A stretch of DNA of 64,000 bases from Sulfuricurvum sp. (GCA_020721585.1 DYMK01000003.1:1-64000), one strand, 5' to 3'. Counted from the stretch's first letter, positions 8,221-18,588 are shown. A program made the numbers and translations. Notes: generated by a model from the letters alone, not told the origin.

Positions 8221-8679
8221 TCATTTGTGATAGGGATGGTTATTTAATAGACTAAAAGCACGGTATATTTGCTCAAGCAAGACCGACTTGGCAATTTTAT
8301 GACTCATGGTCATCTCTGAGAGACTAATAACACTGTCGCACTGTGCGACAAAAGAGTCTTCAAAGCCGTACGCTCCACCTATAAAAAATTGTATCGCGAT
8401 TTTATCACGTATAAGCTTACTAAACGCCAAAGAGTCGACTTTTTTACCATCGGGATGCAACGCAATGGAATAACTTTTACCGATCATCGGTTCAAGAAGT
8501 TTGGTGTATGCTATCTTAGAAGCGTCTGCCCCAATGGTATGGGCTTTCATAATCTCTTTGGGGAAAAGCTCAATATCCTCTACTTTGGCAAAACGGGAAA
8601 TCATCTTCAACTGTTCTTGATAGAGAGGATCGTACAACGAGCGTTCTTTTTTGGCTATGGAGATCACAGAGAGGGTCAC
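8221..8679 (-). CDS. rlmH: 23S rRNA pseudouridine-1915 N3-methyltransferase
   Basis: A 152-residue SPOUT-class methyltransferase. The C-terminal knot is visible in FFIGGAYGF (SAM site) and in [24 protein letters not shown], written here only as its family position near the C-terminus, where RlmH proteins have the LSxMTxxHxxxRxxLxEQxYRA pattern. The start is GTG 8679, which overlaps the thiE stop as GTGA; a longer in-frame reading to 8808 lies inside thiE and encodes no family sequence. RlmH modifies the decoding-centre-facing helix 69 of 70S ribosomes. Confidence 0.9.
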   Translation of the reverse strand: MTLSVISIAKKERSLYDPLYQEQLKMISRFAKVEDIELFPKEIMKAHTIGADASKIAYTKLLEPMIGKSYSIALHPDGKKVDSLAFSKLIRDKIAIQFFIGGAYGFEDSFVAQCDSVISLSEMTMSHKIAKSVLLEQIYRAFSLLNNHPYHK

Positions 8680-9233
8680 AACAGTCCTGTTCCTATGACA
8701 AGGTAGGTCACATAGGTAAACGTATCGTCCAAACGTACCCCCCCAATCGCCCCAACAGGATGGATCGAATGGGAGGCTAGGGCATCCAAATCTTCCCCTA
8801 ACACGCACGCTTCTTTTTTGGTGGAGGTAGCGCGATACGCACCCAAACCAATGTAATCAATCGCTAAGGTGTTGGCTATTGCAATCTCCTGACGATTATG
8901 GGTCGAAAGACCGATTATTTTTGTATTCCCAATGGTCTGCTTGAGCTTAGCCATTGCGTTATGGGGATTGGGATCAAACGCGTACAAATCCTCTTGACCA
9001 ATATGAACACCATCACACAGTGCAACAAGTTCATAATAATCGTTAATTAAAAGGGTCTTTCCCCACAAAGAACGTAACGCGATTAATTCGTGGCGGATGG
9101 TGTCGGGAGAATCGGATTTATTACGGTATTGTAAAATGGTCGCGTTGTGTTCTTTGGCTTTGTGAACAAACTGCTCTAAGGTTATTTTTCGCGAGCGTAA
9201 TGCATCGCGATCGCATAGCGCATAGACCTGCAT
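8676..9233 (-). CDS. thiE: Thiamine-phosphate synthase-like protein (ThiE/TenI fold)
   Basis: A 185-residue TIM-barrel protein with ThiE motifs in order: [35 protein letters not shown] and AIGGV. ThiE joins the hydroxymethylpyrimidine and thiazole phosphates of thiamine; TenI is the thiazole aromatase of the same fold. The conserved QYRxK and GQED motifs favour ThiE, but at 185 residues it is short, so TenI is possible. ATG 9233 overlaps the accD stop (TAATG). thiC, for the pyrimidine branch, is elsewhere in the window at 51625. Confidence 0.75.
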   Translation of the reverse strand: MQVYALCDRDALRSRKITLEQFVHKAKEHNATILQYRNKSDSPDTIRHELIALRSLWGKTLLINDYYELVALCDGVHIGQEDLYAFDPNPHNAMAKLKQTIGNTKIIGLSTHNRQEIAIANTLAIDYIGLGAYRATSTKKEACVLGEDLDALASHSIHPVGAIGGVRLDDTFTYVTYLVIGTGLL

Positions 9234-10075
9234 TAGGGGAGAAGAAGGGTAAGAAGATCACTCAAAGTCTCTTTGAGTTCACTCCGAGGAACAACCATAT
9301 CAATAGACCCTTTTTCCAGTAAAAATTCCGCCCGTTGGAACCCTTCGGGAAGATCAGACCCGATGGTTTGCTTGATAACCCGCTGACCGGCAAACCCAAT
9401 CAACGCCCCCGGTTCGGCGATAATAACATCCCCAAGCATCGCAAAAGAGGCACTCACCCCCCCCATGGTCGGATCGGTTAAAAGGGAGATGTAAGGGAGC
9501 TTTGCTTCGGATAATTTGGCCAATGCGGCAGAGGTTTTGGACATTTGCATCAACGAAAAGGTACTTTCTTGCATTCTAGCCCCGCCACTGGCACTGACAA
9601 TAATAACCCCTTGTCGTTTGCTCAAGGCACGGTTGACCGCACGAACAATCTTTTCCCCCTCAACCGAACCTAACGATCCCCCCATAAAGCTAAAATCAAA
9701 AACAACCAGCTGAACCGCTACCCCATTAATGGTACACTCACCACTTACGACCGAGGAGTGTCGCCCATTTTTGGCGTATGCCTCTTCTATCCGTGCAGCA
9801 TAGCTTTTTTTATCCACAAAAGAGAGAGGATCAATAGGTTTTAGATTGGCATCATGCTCTACAAAACTTCCTGTGTCACTAATTAAAGAAAGACGCTCGT
9901 TAATTCCAATACGCAAGTGAAAACCACATTTTGGACAAACGTGATTTTGTTTCTCCATCTCCTTATAGTACATCAAAGACTGACACGAAGAACACTTCAC
10001 CCAGTGTGAGGGGGCTTCACTTTTCGTGGGTTGCTGCTTTTTTTTGGAATCCCCAAACAAATTAAATAGACTCAA
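9233..10075 (-). CDS. accD: Acetyl-CoA carboxylase carboxyltransferase subunit beta
   Basis: A 280-residue subunit that, with AccA, moves the carboxyl group from biotin to acetyl-CoA to make malonyl-CoA. An N-terminal zinc ribbon (CSSC ... CPKC) precedes the crotonase-fold domain with [10 protein letters not shown] and [11 protein letters not shown] place the start at TTG 10075, giving the usual AccD beginning (fMet)SLFNLFG, because AGAGGAG lies 5 bases upstream; an ATG frame start at 10099 would bury that ribosome site. It is the first gene of the accD-thiE-rlmH-dksA run. Confidence 0.9.
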   Translation of the reverse strand: MSLFNLFGDSKKKQQPTKSEAPSHWVKCSSCQSLMYYKEMEKQNHVCPKCGFHLRIGINERLSLISDTGSFVEHDANLKPIDPLSFVDKKSYAARIEEAYAKNGRHSSVVSGECTINGVAVQLVVFDFSFMGGSLGSVEGEKIVRAVNRALSKRQGVIIVSASGGARMQESTFSLMQMSKTSAALAKLSEAKLPYISLLTDPTMGGVSASFAMLGDVIIAEPGALIGFAGQRVIKQTIGSDLPEGFQRAEFLLEKGSIDMVVPRSELKETLSDLLTLLLP

Positions 10076-10150
10076 AACTACTCCTCTACAAATCTTCAAA
10101 CCCTATCACTATGGATCAATCAAGTGTGGCTTAGATCATAAAACTTTCTT

Positions 10151-10156
10151 ATTATA
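10151..10156 (-). promoter_or_regulatory. Extended -10 promoter of the accD operon
   Basis: On the minus strand the stretch TTTTTGCTATAATAAG contains an extended -10 (TGCTATAAT), 75 bases before the accD TTG. It directly follows the U-tract of the gltD terminator, so one operon stops where the next begins. Confidence 0.65.
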
Positions 10157-10166
10157 GCAAAAAGCA

Positions 10167-10185
10167 CCCTAGATTCCTCTAAGGG
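10167..10185 (-). terminator. Terminator of gltBD
   Basis: On the minus strand, just after the gltD stop, CCCTTAGA and TCTAGGG pair around GGAA with one bulged base, followed by TGCTTTTTGC. The U-run is short, so termination may be partial. Confidence 0.5.
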
Positions 10186-10195
10186 GGGAATGTCC

Positions 10196-11581
10196 CTATC
10201 CGTTTAACAACGATTTGACCATCGTTCGTGCTGCTTCACGCCCATCATACGCTGCGGTAACCACCAAATCAGCGCCACGATAGCAATCACCTCCCGCATA
10301 AATCCCCGCCGTTGTGGTTTGAAAAGATTCATCGATAATAATTCCTCCCCAACCATTCACTTCAATCCCATTTTCTGCTAAAAAGCTGGGGACAACCGGA
10401 TCAAATCCAAGTGCCATAATGATCACATCGGCATTCACCGTGAAATCTCCCCCTTTGACCTCTTCCATTTTTTGACGACCACTTTCATCTTTTGCCCCAA
10501 GAACGGTCTTTACCATACGAATGGCAACCGCACTCCCATTTTCCCCTAAAATGACCTCTTTGGGGGAAGCGTGAAAGACAAATTCAATCCCCTCTTCAAG
10601 GGCATTTTTATACTCTTTTTGGGAACCGGGCATATTGTGTGCATCACGACGATAAAGACACGTCACATTTTTTGCCCCTTCTCGTTTGGCGGTACGGACA
10701 CAATCCATGGCGGTATCTCCCCCCCCAATAACAACCACATCCAAATCTTTAAAATCAAAATGTTTATCGTACATCAATCCAAAATTTTTGCGTTGGATAG
10801 CCGTTAAATATTCCATTGAAGCGTAGACGTTAGAGACATTTTCCCCAGCAATATGGGCTTTTTTTGCTTTCGTTGCCCCCAATCCCAGAAAAACGGCATC
10901 ATGGGTATTGGCAATGGTATCGAATTCTATATCCTGCCCTACTTCGCAATTCAATAATAACGTCAATCCCGCCTCTTCTAAAAAGCTCACCCGTCGTTCC
11001 ACAATTTTTTTATCCAATTTAAACCCTGGAATACCATACGTCAACAATCCACCTGCACGGTCAGATCGTTCATACATCGTCACCGAAATCCCTGAACGAA
11101 GCAAATAGGTCGCACACGAAAGCCCTGAGGGACCAGAACCAATGATAGCTACTTTTTTATCGGTTGTAATCCCCGGAAAATAGGGGCGTAACCCTTGCTT
11201 AAACCCTTCTTCATTAATAAACGTTTCCACAGAACCAATAGTAATAGCACCATGCCCATCGTTAAGGGTACAGTCCCCTTCGCACAAACGGTCATGAGGA
11301 CAAATACGCCCCATCACTTCAGGAAACGGTGAAGGTTCATTGGAAAGATTGAAAGCAAATTTCAAATCTTTTTCGGCAACGGCTTTGAGCCATTGGGGAA
11401 TATAATTGTGCAAAGGACATTTGTTGAGACAAAAAGGGTCGCCGCATTGGATACAACGGTCACTTTGTGAGGATGCATCATGGGACTCAACAACCTCATA
11501 AATCTCTCTAAAATCTTTAAGACGTTCTACAACCCCCCGTTTAGTGGGATCAAGACGTTCAATGGTTAAAAATTCTCTCAT
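10196..11581 (-). CDS. gltD: Glutamate synthase small subunit (NADPH)
   Basis: A 461-residue flavoprotein that supplies electrons from NAD(P)H to GltB. The N-terminus carries the two-cluster cysteine region (CIQCGDPFCLNKCP), followed by a FAD-binding GSGPSGL and a NAD(P)-binding GGGDTAMD, the normal layout. It follows gltB by 5 bases, so the pair is one transcription unit. Length is as usual for the family (about 460-480). Confidence 0.95.
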   Translation of the reverse strand: MREFLTIERLDPTKRGVVERLKDFREIYEVVESHDASSQSDRCIQCGDPFCLNKCPLHNYIPQWLKAVAEKDLKFAFNLSNEPSPFPEVMGRICPHDRLCEGDCTLNDGHGAITIGSVETFINEEGFKQGLRPYFPGITTDKKVAIIGSGPSGLSCATYLLRSGISVTMYERSDRAGGLLTYGIPGFKLDKKIVERRVSFLEEAGLTLLLNCEVGQDIEFDTIANTHDAVFLGLGATKAKKAHIAGENVSNVYASMEYLTAIQRKNFGLMYDKHFDFKDLDVVVIGGGDTAMDCVRTAKREGAKNVTCLYRRDAHNMPGSQKEYKNALEEGIEFVFHASPKEVILGENGSAVAIRMVKTVLGAKDESGRQKMEEVKGGDFTVNADVIIMALGFDPVVPSFLAENGIEVNGWGGIIIDESFQTTTAGIYAGGDCYRGADLVVTAAYDGREAARTMVKSLLNG

Positions 11582-11586
11582 AATAA

Positions 11587-14500
11587 TCAGTCCCCTTTAT
11601 CAGGATTAAGTGGCAATTTGGTTAAATTTTTGGGGCGAATCAGCCAAAAATTTCGGATCTCATTTCGGAAATTATCCAAAAGCATTTGGGCTTTTAGACT
11701 TTGGGTCTCAACAACATAATCTTTTAAAAGACGTTTAAGATAATGGCGTGCTTCATCCCCTTCATCGGTATCAATACGAACCGCATCGATCAATTCACGG
11801 TTAACATTTTCGACAAAACTGTGATTTTCATCGTACACAAAGGCGATACCTCCGGTCATACCAGCACCAAAATTGATACCTGTTTGACCAAGAATAACCA
11901 CAATTCCACCGGTCATATACTCACACGCATTATCACCCGTCCCCTCAACAACGGCCAATGCCCCTGAGTTACGCACCGCAAAACGCTCCCCTACCGAACC
12001 GGAAATATAGAGTTTCCCACCGGTTGCACCGTAAAGACAGGTATTTCCTCCCGCTGCGTACGCTTCACCTTGGTTTTGGGATTGAATAACGATTTTACCA
12101 CCGTGCATCCCTTTCCCGATGTAATCATTGGCTACTCCAGTGAGACGAATGGTGACACCGTGAATCAAAAAGGCTCCCAAAGCTTGACCCGCAATCCCCG
12201 TTAATTTAATATTAATCGTATCATTTTTTAACCCTTTATCACCATAGTATTGGGCGATTTCACCGCTGATTCTCGCACCAAAACTTCGGTTAAGATTACA
12301 AATGGTTCGGGTAATACGAACAGGACTGTCAGGATGTTTAATTGCATCCATTGCTTCGCTCAAGACATCAATTTCGTATGCATTATCATCAAAAGGATCA
12401 TTGCTTGGGAACTGACAGGTATTTACCCCCTCTTCCCGATGCAACACATGACTAAAGTCAAATTTACGGGCAAAATCGGTATCAATGGTTTGAAGCAAAT
12501 CGCTACGTCCCACCAATTCTTCCATCGTTTTGTACCCAAGTTTTGCCATAATAAGACGAACATCTTCGGCTAAATAGGTGAAGTAATTGATCAACTGCTC
12601 CACGGTTCCTTTGAAGTGTTCTTCTCGCAGAGTCTCGTTTTGGGTCGCAATTCCCACTGAACATTTATTGACATGACAAATACGGAGCATTTTACACCCA
12701 ATGATTGCCAAAGCTCCCGTACCAAATGCGTAACTCTCCGCCCCTAAAAGGGCTGCTTTGACAATGTCCATACCACTTTTGAGTCCGCCATCGGTTTGGA
12801 GATGCACCAATCCACGAAGATTGTTTACTTTAAGGGCATTGTGCGCTTCAGAAAGTCCCAATTCCCATGGATTTCCTGCGAATTTAATGGATGTTAAGGG
12901 TGCTGCACCCGTTCCGCCATCACCTCCAGAGATAATGATTTTATCGGCATACGCTTTGGCAACCCCCGCTGCAATGGTTCCCACGCCCGCTGCGGAGACC
13001 AATTTGACCGCGACGGTGGCTTTAGGATTGACTTGTTTCATATCAAAAATCAATTGCGCCAAATCTTCAATCGAATAAATGTCGTGATGCGGTGGAGGCG
13101 AAATAAGGGTGACCCCTGGCATCGTATAGCGTAAACGGGCGATAAGACCACTCACTTTATGCCCCGGGAGTTGTCCCCCCTCCCCTGGTTTTGCCCCTTG
13201 GGCTACTTTGATTTGGATCTCTTCAGCAGAACGCAAATACGCCGGTGTCACCCCAAAGCGTCCTGACGCAACTTGTTTGATTTTTGAATTTTTAAGGGTA
13301 TCAAAACGCGCTGCGTCCTCTCCCCCCTCCCCTGAGTTGCTTTGCGCACCGATGGTATTCATCGCGATTGCCATACACTCATGCGCTTCCGGAGAAATTG
13401 ATCCTAAAGACATGGCAGCTGAAGCAAACCGTTTGAAAATGGCCTCTTTGGGTTCTACTTCACTAATATCAATGCTGGAACGATCTGAGCTAAATTCAAA
13501 GAAATCACGGATAAATTTTTGCCCACGCTTATTGATCAACGCACTGAGTTTGTCAAAATCTTCCCGCTTTCCACTGCGAGAAACCGCGTGAATAGCATGA
13601 ATAACCGCTGGGTTAAAGGCGTGGTACTCTTGACCGTTGTAAAATTTATAGAATCCTCCTATTTTGAGCGGGAACATTCGATTAAATCCATTTTGTTCAA
13701 ACGCCTCTTTGTGATCACGATCCAAACGTTCATCAATATCTTCATAGGTTAATCCAGGGATCAGAAGATGGGATTCCCCAAAACACTCTTCAACGATCTC
13801 ATGGCTTAATCCAATCACATCAAAAAGCCCTGAATTTCGGTACGATGCGATGGTCGCAATCCCCATTTTGGACATAATTTTCAACAAGCCTGCATTCAAA
13901 GCGTATTGTGCTGATTTAAATGCTTCTCCACAATTTCCCTCACTTCCATTGTTCGCTTGCTTACTGCGCGCGGCAATGGTAGTCAACAATAAATGGGGGT
14001 AAATGGCACTGGCACCATACGCAATTAAGGTTGCTGCTCCATGGGAATCAACAACTTCGCCCGTTACCGCTACAATCGAGGCCAAATGGCGGATTTTCGC
14101 GTCCAACAATGCACGACTCACCCGTCCAACTGCCATGAGCATGGGGATAACTTTATGCTCTTTGTCCAAACCACTGTCATCTAAAATAATGACACGGATT
14201 CCCTCTTCACGGACATCATGCAAGATGCGTGCAACCAATGCTTCAATTGCGGTGCGTAAACTTCCACTAAATGCGGTCGAAAAGGTTTTATTGGTATACG
14301 ATGGGTTAAATCGAGGGGATTTTTTATCCCCAAATGATTTCAATACATCCAACTTTTCTTTGAGCATAATAGGAGAAATTGCTTTTAAGCGGTTAGCATG
14401 GGCAGGAATTTCATCCAAAATATTATGCACTTCCCCAAATCCTGTATTGAGACTCATCACCACTTTTTCACGAATAGGATCGATAGGAGGGTTGGTCACT

Positions 14501-16032
14501 TGAGCAAAACGTTGTTTGAAAAAATCACTAAAATTACGTTGCACGGTACTAAACGCTGCTAGTGGGGTATCATCCCCCATCGATCCAACTGATTCTTTAC
14601 CATCGCGCATCATCGGCTCAATGACTTGCTCAATAATCTCTTGGGTGACGTTAAAATAGCGTTGGCGCGGGATTAAATCCTCTGAAGAACACTCACATTT
14701 GGCTTTATAGGGGTGTTCGACGTGTTCTTGAAGGTAGGTCATATGTTCATTCAGCCAGCGAACGTATGGATTGGAGGTTTTTAGATAATGGTTAATATCA
14801 CTGTCTTTGAGTACTTTCCCAAATTTAAGATCCAGGCCAATCATTTGACCGGATTGTAAACGTCCACGCTCTTTGATATTCTCTTCAGCAATATCGATAA
14901 CCCCATATTCACTGGCAATTAAGAGTGTATCATCATGGGTAATAATGTATTTAGAAGGGCGCAATCCATTACGGTCAAGTACACATCCAATATAACGACC
15001 ATCGGTCAAAGAAAATGCCGCAGGACCATCCCACGCTTCAAATACCGTCGAATGGTACTCATAAAATGCCCGTAATTGAGGATCCATATGGGGGGCATTT
15101 TGCCAAGGCGCAGGGATAACCGCACGTGCTGCTTTGAAAAAGTCCATCCCATTGGCAATCAAAAACTCAAAGAAATTATCCGCACTGGCACTATCGGAAG
15201 CGTGAAGCTGTAAGATAGGTAAAATTCGTGCAATCTCTTCATCGGTAAAGACATCACTTTTAATCGATTCGGATTTGACCGCAACATTAAAACGGTTTGC
15301 TTCTACGGAGTTAATTTCCCCATTATGGGCAACGGCACGGAAAGGTTGTGCCAAACGCCATTTTGGGAGTGTATTCGTCGAAAAGCGTTGATGAAAAAGG
15401 GAAAAAGAGATTTTAAATTTTTCATCTTGCAAATCAACGTAAAACTCTTTGATGTGGGTGGGCATAATCAGCCCTTTGTACGAAATGACACGCGCACTCA
15501 TAGAAGGAATATAAAACTCTTGATCCCCCACTAACGTATGTTCGGTCTCTTTTCGGCTCAAATATAAGAGTGCATCAAAACGTTGAGATGCCATCAAAGA
15601 GTTTGGGGTAATAAAGATATGGTAAATTTCAGGAAGATTTGCCAGTGCTTGCTGCCCCAACGCATTCGTATCCACAGGGACACGTCGCTTTAACACGACT
15701 TTTAAATCGTTATTGCAACAGGTTCGTTCTAATACGTCCAATTGGGTCGCATCTTTGGTAAATACAACGGCAATTGCATACATTTGCGGTAGTTCAACCC
15801 CATGTTCCAATGCTTTAGCGCGCATAAATTCTTGGGGAATAGAGAGTAACAAACCACTTCCATCACCCGTTTTTCCATCAGCAGCGACTGCCCCACGATG
15901 CATCATTCTTTCCAATGCGGTAATCGCATTTTCCAATGTCTCGTGAGACGAACGGTTCTTAATATTGGCGATGAGACCAAACCCACAGTTATCTTTAAAC
16001 GATCGTAATAAATCTTGGTATTCCACTGACAT
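11587..16032 (-). CDS. gltB: Glutamate synthase large subunit
   Basis: A 1481-residue enzyme making glutamate from glutamine and 2-oxoglutarate. Residues 1-15 form a short propeptide before Cys16 (NCGFG), the amidotransferase nucleophile once the propeptide is removed. An FMN-binding synthase domain follows with GEGGEDAARF and PGEGGQLPGHKV; the [3Fe-4S] cysteines appear as C-x5-C-x4-C (CKMLRICHVNKC). The C-terminal glycine-rich beta-helix (GXXGXG repeats, GGNTCLYGATGG) is complete. It is co-transcribed with gltD and divergent from recO. Confidence 0.97.
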   Translation of the reverse strand: MSVEYQDLLRSFKDNCGFGLIANIKNRSSHETLENAITALERMMHRGAVAADGKTGDGSGLLLSIPQEFMRAKALEHGVELPQMYAIAVVFTKDATQLDVLERTCCNNDLKVVLKRRVPVDTNALGQQALANLPEIYHIFITPNSLMASQRFDALLYLSRKETEHTLVGDQEFYIPSMSARVISYKGLIMPTHIKEFYVDLQDEKFKISFSLFHQRFSTNTLPKWRLAQPFRAVAHNGEINSVEANRFNVAVKSESIKSDVFTDEEIARILPILQLHASDSASADNFFEFLIANGMDFFKAARAVIPAPWQNAPHMDPQLRAFYEYHSTVFEAWDGPAAFSLTDGRYIGCVLDRNGLRPSKYIITHDDTLLIASEYGVIDIAEENIKERGRLQSGQMIGLDLKFGKVLKDSDINHYLKTSNPYVRWLNEHMTYLQEHVEHPYKAKCECSSEDLIPRQRYFNVTQEIIEQVIEPMMRDGKESVGSMGDDTPLAAFSTVQRNFSDFFKQRFAQVTNPPIDPIREKVVMSLNTGFGEVHNILDEIPAHANRLKAISPIMLKEKLDVLKSFGDKKSPRFNPSYTNKTFSTAFSGSLRTAIEALVARILHDVREEGIRVIILDDSGLDKEHKVIPMLMAVGRVSRALLDAKIRHLASIVAVTGEVVDSHGAATLIAYGASAIYPHLLLTTIAARSKQANNGSEGNCGEAFKSAQYALNAGLLKIMSKMGIATIASYRNSGLFDVIGLSHEIVEECFGESHLLIPGLTYEDIDERLDRDHKEAFEQNGFNRMFPLKIGGFYKFYNGQEYHAFNPAVIHAIHAVSRSGKREDFDKLSALINKRGQKFIRDFFEFSSDRSSIDISEVEPKEAIFKRFASAAMSLGSISPEAHECMAIAMNTIGAQSNSGEGGEDAARFDTLKNSKIKQVASGRFGVTPAYLRSAEEIQIKVAQGAKPGEGGQLPGHKVSGLIARLRYTMPGVTLISPPPHHDIYSIEDLAQLIFDMKQVNPKATVAVKLVSAAGVGTIAAGVAKAYADKIIISGGDGGTGAAPLTSIKFAGNPWELGLSEAHNALKVNNLRGLVHLQTDGGLKSGMDIVKAALLGAESYAFGTGALAIIGCKMLRICHVNKCSVGIATQNETLREEHFKGTVEQLINYFTYLAEDVRLIMAKLGYKTMEELVGRSDLLQTIDTDFARKFDFSHVLHREEGVNTCQFPSNDPFDDNAYEIDVLSEAMDAIKHPDSPVRITRTICNLNRSFGARISGEIAQYYGDKGLKNDTINIKLTGIAGQALGAFLIHGVTIRLTGVANDYIGKGMHGGKIVIQSQNQGEAYAAGGNTCLYGATGGKLYISGSVGERFAVRNSGALAVVEGTGDNACEYMTGGIVVILGQTGINFGAGMTGGIAFVYDENHSFVENVNRELIDAVRIDTDEGDEARHYLKRLLKDYVVETQSLKAQMLLDNFRNEIRNFWLIRPKNLTKLPLNPDKGD

Positions 16033-16077
16033 ATCACCTTATACATCGGAAAAATCCGGAAATTATTTCTATTTAAT

Positions 16078-16106
16078 CTCTTTTTAAACACAACTAGTTT
16101 AAAGAG
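16078..16106. promoter_or_regulatory. Inverted repeat between gltB and recO
   Basis: CTCTTT(TT)AAAC and GTTTAAAGAG flank 7 bases: a near-perfect 10-base inverted repeat with two extra T in one arm. It lies 46-74 bases upstream of gltB, just downstream of a possible gltB -10 (TAAAAT on the minus strand, 16122-16127), where an operator or a hairpin in the gltB leader would be expected. The binding protein, if any, is unknown. Confidence 0.4.
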
Positions 16107-16206
16107 GATGGAAATTGCTTAATTTTACCAGTTATTAGGTTAAAAAGTTTTAAAATTAGAGGGTCAAAAGAAACAAATAAAACGAAGTGGGCAGTGAAGT
16201 AACATC

Positions 16207-16824
16207 ATGCAAGGATTCATCATTAAACTTACTCGCATCAAAGAGGAAGATATGATGGTCACTATCATATCCGAGGATTCCTTAACAACCCTTTATCGTT
16301 TTTACGGCGCACGCCATAGCCCTATCAATCTTGGATTTAAAATTGATTTTGAACGTGAAACCTCACTTAAAAGTTCTATCCCCCGTATGCGAGATCTGCT
16401 CCATTTGGGATTTTCGTGGATGGGAGAGTACCATCGTCTTCAGGTATGGCAACAATTTATTGCCTTATTCTATCCCCACTTAAGCCACACCGAGACCATT
16501 GGCCATTTTTATTTTGACCTCTTGGTCTCCCTCTCCCATCGTTGGAATACCCAAAATCCCAAACGACTTGCCGTAGAGGGATACGTGCAACTTTTGGAAC
16601 ATGAGGGGCGATTGCATCGCGACCTCCACTGCTTTTTTTGTGACCATCCCATCCACACGGACATTTCTTTGATACGGGCTTTTTTACCTGCCCACAAAGC
16701 GTGTTCCCATACATTATCCATTAATCCCAAAGGGTTAGCATGGCTCTATGACCATCACTCCACCCTTTTTTTGGATGACACCGAGATAGAGCGGTTATGG
16801 TATATTATCAATGAAGGATTTTAA
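16207..16824 (+). CDS. recO: RecO-type recombination mediator (Campylobacterota form)
   Basis: A 205-residue protein starting MQGFIIKLTRIKEED, the usual opening of the short Campylobacterota RecO: an N-terminal OB fold followed by a helical part with a Cys/His group (CFFC, H, C at about 142-167) placed where RecO zinc sites are found. RecO loads RecA with RecR on gapped DNA coated by SSB. Divergent from gltB; the stop abuts the next gene. Confidence 0.8.
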   Translation: MQGFIIKLTRIKEEDMMVTIISEDSLTTLYRFYGARHSPINLGFKIDFERETSLKSSIPRMRDLLHLGFSWMGEYHRLQVWQQFIALFYPHLSHTETIGHFYFDLLVSLSHRWNTQNPKRLAVEGYVQLLEHEGRLHRDLHCFFCDHPIHTDISLIRAFLPAHKACSHTLSINPKGLAWLYDHHSTLFLDDTEIERLWYIINEGF

Positions 16825-17958
16825 ATGAACCCATTCGTAGAGTATGATGTCATTATTATTGGCGCGGGTATCAATGGGTGCATGAGTGCCTATCATCTTC
16901 ATCACGGGGGATTGCGCGTCGCCCTTGTCGATGCTTCCCATATCGCTAGCGGAGGCAGTGGCGCAGCAGGAGCGTTTATCTCCCCAAAAATTTCCAAAGC
17001 GGGTCTTTTAAAAGAGATCATGACCCAAGCGCACAGCGAAGCACTGGCTTTTTACACGAATACTTTTCCACACCATACGCTCCAAAAACCCCTCCTTCAT
17101 ATTAGTAAATCCGCAGAAGAGGCAACAACCTTGCGCCAATTTAAAAAAGAGACCCAGCTTCTCTCCACATCCATAGATGAAGCAACGTGGGATCTTTTAA
17201 CCCCACAAGCCCACACTTCTGAAGCGGTGTATCTGTCTCACGGAGCGGTTGTGAATGCACAAGGAATATGTCACGCACTCGTAGAGGGAATAGATTTTTA
17301 CCCCCTTCACGTAGAGGATTTGGTACAAGAGGAGGGAAAATGGCGTATTGGTCACCTTACTGCCAAACACGTCATACTAGCCATTGGCGCGTATCCAAAA
17401 CTCCTTTCCCTACCTTATTTAACCCTTCGCGGGATTTGGGGACACCGTATTGACATTCAAACCTCCACCCCGCTTCAAACGATCTTGCACCATTTTGTCT
17501 CCATCTCCCCCACTTCGCATGAGGGGGTTATGGCAATTGGGGCAACCCATGATGTCCATTTTTCCCCTTTTAATGATTGCATTTATGATCTGGAAGCGGG
17601 GCGAAAAGAGCTATTGACCAAAGCGTCTCAAACCCTTGATCTTAAAGAGGTAAAAATAATTCGGGACTACACAGGATTACGCTCAGGTGCCAATGACTAT
17701 CTTCCTATTTTAGGGGGAGTTGTTGATGCTTTTGCAACCTTAGCGCGTTATCCCCATCTTCGACATGGGAAAAAAGTGGATCCCAAAGAGTATGTTTATT
17801 ATCCTAACGTAACCATGATTAATGGCTCAGGCGGATATGGATTTGTGTTAGCACCTTATTTGGCAAAACGGTTAAAAGAGTATTTAGTGGATAAAAAACC
17901 TTTGAATGAGGAACTCTCACCCGCTCGATTTTTTCCACGATGGGCGAAAAAAAGTTAA
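16825..17958 (+). CDS. FAD-dependent oxidoreductase, DAO family, MnmC C-domain-like
   Basis: A 377-residue protein with an N-terminal FAD-binding fold (GAGINGC) and the DAO layout. The stretch GGSGAAGAFISPKISK resembles the C-terminal oxidase domain of MnmC, which acts on carboxymethylaminomethyl uridine in tRNA. It has no methyltransferase domain, so it would be a stand-alone form if MnmC-like; a glycine/D-amino-acid oxidase role cannot be excluded. It begins directly after the recO stop and its stop overlaps that of the opposing NlpC gene. Confidence 0.7.
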   Translation: MNPFVEYDVIIIGAGINGCMSAYHLHHGGLRVALVDASHIASGGSGAAGAFISPKISKAGLLKEIMTQAHSEALAFYTNTFPHHTLQKPLLHISKSAEEATTLRQFKKETQLLSTSIDEATWDLLTPQAHTSEAVYLSHGAVVNAQGICHALVEGIDFYPLHVEDLVQEEGKWRIGHLTAKHVILAIGAYPKLLSLPYLTLRGIWGHRIDIQTSTPLQTILHHFVSISPTSHEGVMAIGATHDVHFSPFNDCIYDLEAGRKELLTKASQTLDLKEVKIIRDYTGLRSGANDYLPILGGVVDAFATLARYPHLRHGKKVDPKEYVYYPNVTMINGSGGYGFVLAPYLAKRLKEYLVDKKPLNEELSPARFFPRWAKKS

Positions 17959-18506
17959 TTGTAGTTTTTTAGGCTATTTGTATCCTTAAGAGCGATACGC
18001 TTGGCACAAAGAAACCGTTTTTGATAATAGCCCAAATTAATTGAGTCGTACTGAACTTTTCGAGAACGGTAGGACGCGTGAATCATTTTTCCATTACCTA
18101 CATAAATGGCGACATGGGAGGGAGCACGCTTATAGGTACGATAAAAGAGCAAATCGCCCGCTTGAAGATTTTTAAAATCTACTTTCTCCCCCAATTGTGC
18201 TTGTTCCGCTGCGCTATGGGGTAAACACACACCAAAACTTTTAAATACTTGTTGCGTAAATCCTGAACAATCAGTACTACGAGCAGTACGACTTCCAAAA
18301 CCGTATCGAACCCCTAAATACTCTTTTGCTTTTCCTAAAACGCTCGCTTTAGCAGAGGTCAAATGGGAGATAAAAGAGGGTTCATTATCAGAAGAGCTAT
18401 TGAGGGTTGAGAGGTCTTGATTGGACAAAGGGTTTAGATTAAGAGAGTCGGAAAAAAGAGAGGTGGTAAAAAAAAGAACAATGAAAGTAAAAAGCAGCCT
18501 ACTCAT
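17955..18506 (-). CDS. Secreted NlpC/P60 peptidoglycan endopeptidase
   Basis: A 183-residue protein with a signal peptide (residues 1-19) and a C-terminal NlpC/P60 domain. Catalytic Cys (TDCSGF) and His (SHVAIYVG) are present, and a third polar residue is provided near HASYR. Such enzymes cut cell-wall cross-links between D-glutamate and diaminopimelate. AGGAGG lies 6 bases before ATG 18506. It is divergent from hemH with a shared 145-base intergenic region. Confidence 0.9.
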   Translation of the reverse strand: MSRLLFTFIVLFFTTSLFSDSLNLNPLSNQDLSTLNSSSDNEPSFISHLTSAKASVLGKAKEYLGVRYGFGSRTARSTDCSGFTQQVFKSFGVCLPHSAAEQAQLGEKVDFKNLQAGDLLFYRTYKRAPSHVAIYVGNGKMIHASYRSRKVQYDSINLGYYQKRFLCAKRIALKDTNSLKNYN

Positions 18507-18552
18507 GTGGCCTCCTGTATCTTAGTTGGTGATATACCGTTTGACTTAAGCC

Positions 18553-18558
18553 ATTATA
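18553..18558 (-). promoter_or_regulatory. -10 box of the NlpC/P60 gene
   Basis: TATAAT on the minus strand, 47 bases before the start codon. The palindrome at 18575-18588 lies just upstream, in the -35 region. Confidence 0.5.
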
Positions 18559-18574
18559 AACTTAAAGAACTTTG

Positions 18575-18588
18575 ATTCTCATTAGAAT
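18575..18588. promoter_or_regulatory. Candidate operator between hemH and the NlpC gene
   Basis: ATTCT-CATT-AGAAT is a perfect 5-base inverted repeat, with a further ATTCT at 18594-18598. It sits between the two divergent -10 boxes. Because ferrochelatase makes haem from iron, an iron-responsive regulator such as Fur is conceivable, but the site does not closely match a standard Fur box. Confidence 0.35.

Noticed and set aside
8680-8808. 43-residue N-terminal extension of rlmH
   Set aside because: It overlaps thiE, has Gly/Trp/Cys-rich non-family sequence, and GTG 8679 overlaps the thiE stop in the usual GTGA form.
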